Positions 55,383 through 64,000 of a stretch of 64,000 bases of DNA are shown here, piece by piece. Positions within the stretch are counted from its first letter, which is position 1. Each line of letters begins with the position of its first letter. Both the position numbers and the translations under genes were made by a program. The notes under the pieces were generated by a model. That model was not told the origin of the DNA. It saw only the letters and a list, made by a program, of their open reading frames with translations, and made no database searches. Origin of the DNA: Dactylis glomerata (Eukaryota > Streptophyta > Magnoliopsida > Poales > Poaceae); assembly GCA_007115705.1 (NCBI GenBank), contig QXEO01000553.1, positions 14,058,568-14,122,567 of the forward strand, given 5' to 3'.

Positions 55383-58300
55383 TCATATTGTGGGTCTCAT
55401 ACCCATCTCCTTCGATGCATAATCTATCACGTTTCGTGATAGACCCTTTGTGAAGGGATCTGCCAAATTCTTAGATGTGTGGATGTAATCCAACGCAATA
55501 ACTCCGGAGTTTCTCATTTTTCTGACAGATTTTAATCTCCTCTTCACATGCCTTGATGACTTCATGTTATCCTTAGAACTGTTTACTTTGATGATCACAG
55601 TTTGATTATAACAGTTCATAGGAATTGCGGGTATTGGTTTTTCAACCACAGGCAAGTCCATCAAGAGCTCTCAAAGCCACTCTGCTTCAACAGTGGCTGT
55701 GTCTAATGCTGTGAGTTCTGCTTCCATAGTTGACCTCGTTAAGATGGTCTGCTTGCAAGACTTCCAAGAAACAGCGCCACCACCAAGTGTAAACACATAA
55801 CCACTCGTGGCCTTTGTCTCATCAGCATCAGAAATCCAATTTGAGTCACTATACCCTTCAAGTACCCTTGGGTACCCAGAGTAGTGAATTCCATAGCTCG
55901 CAGTGCCTTTCAAATAGCGCAAAACCCTTTCAAGGGCCTGCCAATGAACATCTCCAGGATTTGACACAAATCGACTCAACTTGCTTACAGCAAAGGAGAT
56001 ATCAGGCCTCGTGGCGCTGGCTAAATACATAAGCGAGCCAATAATCTGAGAGTATCTTAGCTGATCCTTAGCATCCTTAGGATCTCCCTGATTCTTTCGA
56101 ACCAACATGCTAGGATCATATGGTGTAGGAGAAGATTTGCAGTCGCTATACCCAAAACGACTCAAGATCTTTTCCACATAGTGAGATTGAAGCAGTGTTA
56201 TCCCACCATCATCATCTTTTAGTAGCTTGATGTTCAAGATCACATCAGCCACTCCTAGATCTTTCATCTCAAAGCAATGAGATAGAAAGTCTTTGACCTC
56301 CTTGATGACTTCAAGATTGGTCCCAAATATCAGGATATCATCAACATACAGACATAGGATGACTCCCTCGCCCCCACCATGGCGATAGTACACACATTTA
56401 TCAGCCTCGTTTACAACAAAGCCTACAACAGTTAAAGTTCTCTCAAACTTTTCATGCCACTCCTTAGGTGCTTGCTTAAGACCATACAAAGACTTCAACA
56501 ACTTGCACACCTTTCCTTCTTGACCATCTACCACAAATCCATCCGGCTGATCCATATAGATTTCCTCATCTAACTCTCCATTTAGGAAAGCCGTCTTAAC
56601 GTCCATTTGATGAACGAGAAGACCATGTGAGGCAGCCAAGGAAAGTAGTACTCGAATGGTAGTCAATCTGGCCACAGGTGAGTAAGTATCGAAGAAGTCT
56701 TCGCCTTCTTTCTGGGTATAACCCTTAGCAACAAGGCGTGCCTTGTACTTTTCAATGGTACCATCAGGTCTAAGCTTCTTCTTGAACACCCATTTACACC
56801 CTACAGGTTTACACCCATAAGGACGATCGACAATCTCCCAAGTTCCATTAGCCAAGATGGAATCCATCTCACTTCGGATGGCTTCCTTCCAATAGTCAGC
56901 ATCCGAAGATGCATAGGCCTCTGAAATAGAACTAGGAGTGTCATCCACAAGATACACGATAAAATCATTACCAAAGGACTTTGTAGTCCTCTGTCTTTTG
57001 CTCCTTTTAGGAATTTCATCGTCATTCTCCACAGGATTTTTGAAGTGTTCTAACGGAATGGTGGGTTCAGGAATTTTAACTAATTCCTGTCTAGATGAAC
57101 TGAGCATCTCCTGATTCGATGAGTTAGGCATATCCTTCATAGGAAAGATATCCTCAAAGAAAGTCACATCATTCGACTCCATGATCGTGCCAACAAGCAT
57201 ATCGGGTACCTCAGATTTTACTATCAAGAATCTGTACCCAATGCTATGGAAAGCATAACCTAGGAAAACACAATCAATAGTCTTTGGTCCAAGCTTGCGC
57301 TTCTTGGGAATTGGCACATTGACTTTGGCCAAACAATCCCAAGTCCGTAAGTAGGAGAGTTTTAACCTTCTCTTCTCCCATTCCTCGAATGGAGTAATTT
57401 CTTTGTTCTTTGTGGGAACTCGGTTCAGGACATGACAAGTTGTCAATATAGCTTCCCCCCACCATGCCTGAGAAAGACCCGACATATCTAACATGGCGTT
57501 AACCAAATCAGTTAGAGTGCGGTTCTTTCTTTCCGCCACCCCGTTTGACTGAGGTGAGTAGGGAAGCGTCCTCTCATGGATTATACCATGTTCCGCACAA
57601 AAAGAATCAAACTCGTTGGAAAAATACTCTCCACCACGATCAGACCTAAGATGTTTGATCTTTCGATCAAGTTGGTTTTCTGCTTCGGCTTTATAGATTT
57701 TAAAGAAGTTTAGAGCCTCATCTTTTGATTTCAGAAGATACACATGGCAGTATCTAGTGGAGTCATCAATTAGAGTCATGAAGTATCTCTTTCCACCTTT
57801 TGTCAAGACACCATTCATCTCACAAAGATCTGAATGTATAAGCTCTAGTGGTGCCAAATCTCTTGCCTCTGCAGTCGTGTGAGACTTGTGAGGTTGCTTA
57901 GCTTGCACACACACTTGGCACTTGGAGCCTTTCACCATAGTGAATTCAGGGATTAAATTCATTTTAGCTAGCCGCGTCATACAACCAAAATTAACATGAC
58001 AAAGTCGTGAATGCCAAACATTTGATAAACTGTCGTTGCAAACATGGTTAACAACTTTATTACAAACGTCTGACAAGGATAGGCGGAACAAGCCCCCGCA
58101 CTCATAGCCTTTACCAACAAAGTTTCCAAACTTGGACACTACAAATTTATTGGACTAAAAAACTATCTTGTAGCCGTCCCGACATAGAAGAGATCCGCTA
58201 ACAAGATTTTTATTGATTGAGGGAACATGATGCACGTTCTTCAGCCGCACGGTCTTTCCCGAAGTGAACTTCAGATCGACCATACCAACACCACGAACAG

Positions 58301-59618
58301 TAGCATGAGAGCCGTTTCCCATCAACACGGAGGAAGTCCCTGTGACCTGATAAGAGGAAAACATGGAAATATCAGAACAAACGTGTACATTAGCGCCGGT
58401 GTCAATCCACCAATTAGGAGACTGACAAACTGAAAGGATAGTAGGAAGTATACCATACCCAGAGTCCTTCATCTCAGCATCGCCATTGACAACATTTGCG
58501 GTCTTGCCGCTCTTCCCATGACGCTTGTCAAAGCGGTTTGGGCAACTAGGTGCCCAATGTCCAGGTTCGCCACATACATGGCATGCTCCTTTCCTCTTAT
58601 CAGTCTTCTTCTTGAAGTTGGTAGACTGTGATGGTTTGTTCTTCCCATCAAACTTTCCTTTGCCATCAAATTTGTTCTTGTTCTTGGACTTGTGAGATTG
58701 GAAGTTTTTGTTCTGTACCACATTGGCACTGGAACCTCCCTCGGCACCTCGAGCATGCGTGTCTTTTGCTCTCGCCTTCTCTTCCACATCAAGAGACCCA
58801 ATAAGATCAATGACAGAAAACTCCTGTCTCTTCTGCTTCAAAGAGGTAGCAAAATTCCTCCATGAGGGAGGAAGCTTGGCAATGATGCCTCCGGCAATAA
58901 ACTTGTCCGGTAACACACACGTGAACTGCTCGAGTTCTTTAGCAATGGACTGTATCTCATGAGCCTGCTCAACAATGCCGCACTCATCAGTCATCTTGTA
59001 GTCAAAGAATTGCTCCATGACATACAATTCACTGCCTGCGTCCGAGACCCCAAACTTGGCCTCGAGCGCATCCCACATGTCCTTCCCCGTAGTAAGGGAT
59101 AGGTACGAGTCAACAATGTTCTCGCCAAGAACGCTGATAACAGCACCTCTCATGAGGTTGTCGGCTTCCTCAAAAGCTTTCTCCTCAATAGGAGTAAGCT
59201 CTTTCTGAGGCTTGCCCTTAGATGCATCAAAGCATCTCATGGTTGTGAGCCATATGACGGTTCTTGCACGCCATCTCTTGTAGTAGACGCCCTCGAAGAC
59301 CGGGGGTTTCAGAGACGCGGCATAGCCAACAGGGGAAAATTGCCTATGAAAAGCATAAGGTTTTTGGATTGTTGGAGAAATCAGCAATTTACCAAAGGAT
59401 TTAATCCATGAAAATAGTGAACAAAATATGGCAGAAAGCATGGAAATCAGACAAACCATGTTTACAAGAGATTGATATGAACAGAGCATGTCTAGCATAT
59501 CTAAATCGATTGCTAGTCCGAGAAACTGAAGCACATAAGCGAAGATCAGGAAGACATACGGTGTTGGAGCCGGTGTGGAAGCAGAACCGCCATTGGTGTT
59601 GTCGTCAGTGAGAGACAT
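55383..59618 (-). pseudogene. copia Gag-Pol polyprotein with two nonsense codons
   Basis: One frame, about 1410 codons. Gag (about 59340-58500) ends in a CCHC knuckle CHVCGEPGHWAPSC. Protease has WWIDTGANVHVCSD. Integrase has the HHCC finger (WHSRLCH...CQVCVQ) and DDE residues (HSDLCE, SDRGGEY, NGVAERKNRT). RT has FLNGELDEEIYM and YVDDILIF. RNase H has YSDSNW and ends after LADPFTKGLS. TAG at 58157-58155 and TGA at 55673-55671 interrupt it; both fit C to T changes. The first 83 or so codons lie in the 5' LTR, and 59559-59344 looks like an intron. It supplies all proteins for retrotransposition if unbroken. Confidence 0.85.
59344..59559 (-). other. Candidate intron spanning the copia 5' LTR end
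   Basis: On minus it begins GTATGTCTTCC at 59559 and ends TTTTCATAG at 59344; 216 bp, divisible by three. Splicing would keep gag in frame and remove an unusually hydrophobic 72-residue stretch and the LTR/core junction. Confidence 0.4.
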
Positions 59619-60380
59619 GTCGCCGAAAAGGTTGTCAATGTCGGGGAAGAAGTCCTCGTTGGGGAAGACGTCGTCCTCGTGAGCGTCCGTGATGAAGAAC
59701 TCGCCAGTAGTCGCGCAGAGCGCTCCCCAAATACCTTATCGCCTCTCTCCCGTACTGGATCGCAAGAGACGGGGTTCTGGAGGCCTACTGTCCCAGCTCG
59801 CGGTGCACGCCGCAAGACGGGATGGAGAAGACTGAGAGGCAGCGCAACGCTTTGGAGGCAGTAGGCAGTGGTGGCTATGTGTTGTGTATTCGCAGAGAGG
59901 AGCGACCTCTCTTTTATAGCCACAGAGGGAGGCGAACAGGCAGCGCGGGAGGCGAAACGAACAGCCAGAAGACGAACTGAACAGTCCCGTATTCATTTTC
60001 CACTCAGGCAAATCATTTCAGCTTCCACGTGACCGTTCAGTTCCGTAGTCCAGTCATGCGTGACAAAAAGAAAGGCTCGGCACCGAGGCACATTCCGCAA
60101 ACCGCGGCGCGCGCGCATCGTGACGAGGCGAGGCGTGGCAAGGCGGGCGGCGGAGAAGGAGGAGGAGCGCGCATGAGAGAGCCTTCTTCTCACACACTCT
60201 TACCACAAGGGGGAGAGCTCACCTTATATGTTGGTCCAACTCCTTCCAAACTAGCAAGGTGGGACTAAACATTTGTCCCACCCCTTGTCATGCATGAATG
60301 GGCCACATGGGCCTCTAGGATTTAGGAATTATTGGATTTACTATTTATAGGCTGGGCCATAAAGGGCTAAAATTCCAACA
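59370..60380 (-). repeat. copia 5' LTR (1011 bp)
   Basis: TATA box (GCTATAAAAG on minus) at 59930-59921, predicted start near 59890, gag ATG at 59618 inside the LTR. No initiator-Met PBS follows the LTR; the core begins ATCCAAAAACC. Confidence 0.9.
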
Positions 60381-60503
60381 CCGGACGACACCGCGCTCGG
60401 CGTCTGGATGACCAACCGCAACATCTTCGTCTCCAATCAGAATCATCAAGAAGTTACCATCTCCAAGAATTTCCCGGGCTCTTACATGGCGATGAGCCGA
60501 TGA

Positions 60504-60895
60504 CTATCCAGCTCAGATCATGGAAAAGATGGCGGCGGCGCACACAAGTGAAAAGAGGCGAGAGGTCATGCAAAACCCTAGCATGGGGTTTAACCGCAGC
60601 CAAGAGTTGATCGATCAGAGCGATTGCAAGACAAATCACGTATATGCATCATGGAATATTTTCTTTCCTTTGTAGCTGTTCATAAACGTGATGGAGAAGG
60701 ACACCGTATATGCGCATCGTGGAAGATTTTCTTTCCTTTGTAGTTGCTCATAAACGTGATGGAGAAGGACACCATATATGCGAATACTGGAATCGACACC
60801 GGCCGAACGTTTAAATCTTAGCCGTTGTTTTTTTCTTCGACTGCGCCGAGCTAATCTACACCGTCAGTTGTTAGTTGTTTTAATAATATAATAGA
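60504..60895 (-). other. Helitron 5' region with tandem repeat
   Basis: Two tandem units, 60639-60704 and 60705-60772, with a partial third to about 60795, contain ATTTTCTTTCCTTTGTAG and CATAAACGTGATGG. The Helitron start TCTATTATATT is at 60895 on minus. No gene seen. Confidence 0.6.
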
Positions 60896-62434
60896 TGATC
60901 CACAATTTGCTCTAAACTTAAAGTGGATCTTAACTTGCTTTGAACAAATCTCAGGGATGAGGATTAATTTCCATAAAAGTGAGTTAATTCCCATAAACAT
61001 AGATTCAGGGGAGCTTCTTCCTTTCATTGAAATTTTCCAATGTAAGGAGGGTGCTTTTCCTGTTAAATACCTAGGCATTCCTTTGCATTTTGATAGGCTT
61101 AAGAGGGAAGATTTGCAGCCTCTTATTGAAAGTATACTTAGAAGAATCACTAGTTGGAGAGGTAGATTATTGTCTTTAGCTGCTAAGAGGGTGCTTATCC
61201 AAGCTTGTCTCTCTAGCATTCCTATATATCTGTTATCCTTTTTTAAATTTCCTAAGTGGGCCCTTAATCAGTTAGATACTCAATTAGCTAACTTCTTGTG
61301 GAATGATGAAGAAGGAAACCACAAGATTCACCTTGCTAACTGGCCTTCTGTGTGTTTTAAAGAGGAGTATGGAGGGATGGGGATTCCAAACCTTCAGGAC
61401 TTAAACTTGTGTCTAATAGGATCTTGGATTAAAAGATATATTCAAGGGGAAGGGGATCTCTGGAGGAGAGTGTTAGATGCTAAATATAACACTAGGAATC
61501 CTAATATACTTTCATGTCATGACATTCAGCCTTCCACTTTTTGGAAAGGTGTTATGTGGGCTTCTAGGGCTGTTGCTGTTGGGTATAAATGGAAAGTAGG
61601 TGATGGTAGAAGTATCAAATTTTGGGAAGATATCTGGTTTGGTAATTCCCCTTTAGCCATCCAATTTTGGGATATTTATATAGTTTCTAATCAGCAAACT
61701 CAGACTATTAGGGATCTCTGGGATGGGGATCAGAATAGAGGTACTTTTAGAAGGATTTTTTCAGAGGAGATGATGATTAATTGGCTAGAGCTAATAGAAA
61801 TTGCCAAGACAATCTCATTCACTGATGAAAATGACCAACTCATCTGGCAATATGAAACTAATGGGATTTATTTTTCTAGTTCTATGTATGCCTTGGTTAA
61901 TTTTAGAGGGATTCAACCCATTTACCTGCCTGCTGTGTGGAAGCTGAAAATTCCACCCAGAATCCAGGTGTTTTTTGGTTGTTTTCCCAAAATAAAATCA
62001 TGACTAGAGATAATCTTAGACATAGAGGCATGGTGAAACCTTTGGAATGTGAAATGTGTAAGGAACTGGAAACTGTCAAACACCTTATGTTTGATTGTAT
62101 AGTTGCTAGACAAATTTGGTCAATCATGGAAAAAGTTTTTGTTTGCAAGATTGATAACTTTGAATCAGTTGCTTCCAAATGGTTGTGTAATAAAAAGTTT
62201 CTACATTTCAATCTAGTCACCTATGCAACTCTTTGGGGTCTGTGGATCAATAGAAATAATTTGGTCTTTAATAAGACTTCTTGGATTAATATCAAGCAGG
62301 TCAGACGCCTAGTGCTATCATTCATAAAAGAATGGAAAGGACCATTGAAGGAGCTGGAAGGAGGAAGAAGCAGCCAGTTTATGGACTGTCAGTTGATGCT
62401 CCTCCGAAGTCATCTGCCACTACCCAGTCTATGA
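60896..62434 (+). pseudogene. LINE ORF2 fragment C: RT thumb and C-terminal zinc region
   Basis: Resumes in frame after the Helitron. LKWILTCFEQISGMRINFHKSEL is the usual region after YADD (here shortened: FEQISGMRINFHKSEL). YLGIPLHF and ITSWRGRLLSLAAKRVLIQ follow. The zinc-type end (zf-RVT) has KIPPRIQVF and LECEMCKELETVKHLMFDC near 62050-62100. A frameshift in the T-run near 61965-61975 splits the frame; the second part ends TGA 62432-62434. Confidence 0.85.
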
Positions 62435-62503
62435 CATGCGGTGACTTCGACAGGATGGCGACCTAGAGAACATTTGCTTCCTCACTGGGGCATGGCGGCC
62501 GAG
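62435..62503 (+). other. LINE 3' untranslated sequence
   Basis: 69 bp after the ORF2 stop, cut by LARD2. No poly-A tail is seen, so the LINE probably continues beyond LARD2 outside the window. Confidence 0.6.
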
Positions 62504-64000
62504 TGTGGGGACCCCGGTTTACCGTTCGGGATTCCCGTTATGCATACAATTCATGATCCCAGGAAGACCGTCATGAATCCACATAACAGAGTTGGCATAA
62601 CAGAGTACATCATCCATTACATAAATAAGTCGCAAAGTCTTACATGGCCACTTGGCCGAATTTAACTGCCACGCAGGGCAAGTTCACTAAGCAGTGCAGC
62701 GGATACAAAGGTAGCGTAGAATTAGCCCGTGTCATGCCTCTACCCTACAGGCGACTGACCGGGAGACGGATCCTAGTTCGCATCGGCATCATCGAACTCC
62801 TCACCATCATCTTCATAGTCTTCATAATCTGGCCAAGTTAATAGCCAGGGACAAAGCCGTGAGTACATTTGAATTGTACTCGCAAACCATCTAAAGGGGA
62901 GGGAACAATATGCATTTTGGCTGTAGCAAGGAGAAAGGCTCTAATCTAGTTTATCCTATCTAGTCAATTTCTCGTGTCAATATAGCATGTCTTACGACAT
63001 TTCTATATCCTTATTAAAGAAGAGTTTTGGTAAAGAACCTTTAGAAAAGCTCTAGGAAAGGGGGAACTCATTTCAAGAGAAGAGCCGGGGTCAATTAAAC
63101 ATGACCACCTTCCTTATGAATCTCGGTCAATTGCACATGACCACTTTCAACCTTTGGCAGTACCCTGCAAGTACTCCGAATTACCGCCGTGCCACGGCAG
63201 TACCCTCCGAGTACTCCGAGCTGGCACCAATTTCTTCCTTTTTCCGAAAACACTTTTTATAAAACCAAAACTTGACATTGGGTTAGGCAACAACCAGATC
63301 AACCGTCCATATCCGAGGACTCGGCTATTCGAATAGATTTCACTCTGCAGAGGTTGTACGCTTTACCCACACCATCCGATAAATCCGTCAGGATACCACC
63401 ACAGACCGTCATACACAAGTATGCGGGTTTCGGATAATCGATCATAGCCTTCCATCTATCCACCTTAACACGGGTGCCTACCCTGTGTAGTATACATCCC
63501 CGGCAAACCCTGGCCATCTACCTCCATCGAGTGTAGTTCCAGTGCCACGGCGGGAGAAACCCAAGTGTCTTTCGGACGGGTAGCCTATTGGCGGGCCCGC
63601 TACACTATTGCCCCCCACTTGCGACAACCCAGATTCCGGGGTCCTCCAGACCCTTATATAGTGCGAGGCTCCCCGCACTAAGGCAGATAAACTTCGGACT
63701 AAGCCCCGCCCCATCCCAGGGTAATGTGGTTGCACGAATTAAATTGCCCCGGGTGAGTACATAATCACCAATGTCTTTTTCTTAGAAAAACCACCATCTT
63801 CTTTCCCTTCAACCCAGTTTCCATTTGTCCCAAAAATCTTTTAGAAAACATTTCAGTGGAGTGGATTCCACTCCAAGGTTTTCGAAAGTCATTTTCAATT
63901 TTTTTTTCCGAGAGTTTCCCATCCTAGAGTTTTGGCTCCACTAGAAGTTTCCCAACGGCTTTGCTGCTATTTAGCAAGCCACTACTCATAAGTGTAATGG
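62504..64000 (-). repeat. LARD2: second LARD-type LTR, truncated by window end
   Basis: Starts TGTGGGGACCCCGG and follows the LARD1 LTR (1406-2930) with clear divergence, small indels and the same landmarks: micro-ORF, stem, palindromes. CCGAG (62499-62503) would be the target duplication, unverifiable here. Same orientation as LARD1. Confidence 0.8.
62773..62868 (-). CDS. LTR micro-ORF, 31 codons (LARD2 copy)
   Basis: ATG at 62868-62866, TAG at 62775-62773. Starts MYSRLCPWLLTWPDY, keeps an acidic tail ending DDADAN, and is one codon shorter than LARD1. The tail differs at many bases but remains acidic. Unrecognised function. Confidence 0.4.
   Translation of the reverse strand: MYSRLCPWLLTWPDYEDYEDDGEEFDDADAN

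Larger units (their letters stand above)
53815..60380 (-). mobile_element. Tork/Tnt1-like Ty1/copia retrotransposon
   Basis: LTRs 53815-54827 and 59370-60380 (TGTTGG...CCAACA), flanked by CCGGA at 53810-53814 and 60381-60385. Minus orientation: one polyprotein frame (59618-55383) in the order gag, protease, integrase, RT, RNase H, then 3' untranslated DNA and the polypurine tract GGTGGGGGAT at 54837-54828. LTRs differ by about 2% by eye. Clade assignment is by protein recognition. Confidence 0.9.
53660..60503 (+). pseudogene. Gene-like fragment in Helitron, split by copia
   Basis: An open frame at 53660-53814 with VVQGRASPHEGEDIVHMP continues in frame at 60386-60503 (TALGVWMTNRNIFVSN, then SKNFPGSYMAM, stop TGA 60501-60503) once copia and one CCGGA are removed. 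It runs opposite to the Helitron. No family recognised; continuity across the insertion suggests a captured coding piece, but no splice sites or start are certain. Confidence 0.35.
51401..60895 (-). mobile_element. Non-autonomous Helitron with captured sequences, split by a copia element
   Basis: On minus it begins TCTATTATATTATTAAAAC at 60895 and ends CTAG at 51401, with a hairpin just before the end and insertion between A and T. Removing it restores the LINE reading frame exactly. No Rep/helicase is visible, so mobility would depend on an autonomous Helitron. Without copia it is about 2.9 kb. The 5' TC, 3' hairpin and CTAG features match plant Helitrons. Confidence 0.8.

Noticed and set aside
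1..64000. CRISPR array, rRNA, satellite array or bacterial-type operon
   Set aside because: Repeats are LTR pairs and small duplications; no regular spacer pattern, rRNA motif or satellite period was seen.
1..64000. Host single-copy gene
   Set aside because: Every long frame with recognisable domains belongs to a transposable element; the Helitron cargo is the only possible host-derived sequence.

Overview
The window looks like repeat-dense nuclear DNA from a large-genome grass, most likely a Triticeae (wheat, Aegilops, barley or rye relative). The grounds are the repertoire: a Sabrina/WHAM-type Athila LTR with TGATACGTCTCAAACGTATC ends, very long LARD-like LTRs, Tekay-type chromoviruses and Tat-lineage elements with antisense genes. 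No host single-copy gene, rRNA, functional tRNA or CRISPR array was found. The organism call rests on recognition, not on a search.

Almost all of the 64 kb can be read as one L1-type LINE (+ strand) split by four insertions, several of which carry insertions of their own. LINE pieces lie at about 30642-33010, 49931-51400 and 60896-62503. Insertion 1 (left edge to 30641) is a Tat-lineage gypsy element (Tat1), broken by a Tekay-type chromovirus (Tekay1, 1-28304, entering from outside the window). Tekay1 is broken by LARD1 (1406-15068, minus, target duplication GGAAT) and by a Sabrina-like Athila element (15557-23971, minus, TACCC). Insertion 2 is Tat2 (33011-49925, minus, GCTAC), which contains a short-cored Tekay-like element (Tekay2, 39538-47407, plus, CTTTG). 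Insertion 3 is a Helitron (51401-60895, minus, between A and T), which contains a Tork/Tnt1-like copia element (53815-60380, minus, CCGGA). Insertion 4 is a second LARD copy (LARD2, from 62504 past the window end).

Most elements are non-autonomous or broken. LARD1 has 5.67 kb LTRs around a 2.3 kb non-coding core. Tekay2 has 3.7 kb LTRs around a 454-bp core. The Sabrina-like element keeps only gag and protease. Tat2 keeps gag and protease but not reverse transcriptase. The copia polyprotein and the LINE are nearly complete apart from point lesions. LTR differences counted by eye are about 0.5% (Tekay2), 1.5% (LARD1, first kb), 2% (Sabrina-like and copia) and 6% (Tat2), in agreement with the nesting order.

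The most interesting signals are in LTRs and in antisense DNA. (1) A 30-32 codon acidic micro-ORF (MYS.LCPWL.TW.DY...N) is conserved between LARD and Tekay1 LTRs with frame-preserving length changes. (2) Three palindromes occur in the same order in three LTR families, with compensatory changes in two of them. (3) A hairpin lies 18-19 nt before the LTR in three elements, with one compensatory base-pair change. (4) Both Tat elements carry an antisense gene related to the 'putative gypsy type transposon' domain; the Tat2 copy has its own TATA box and five introns. (5) The copia element has a likely intron spanning the end of its 5' LTR.
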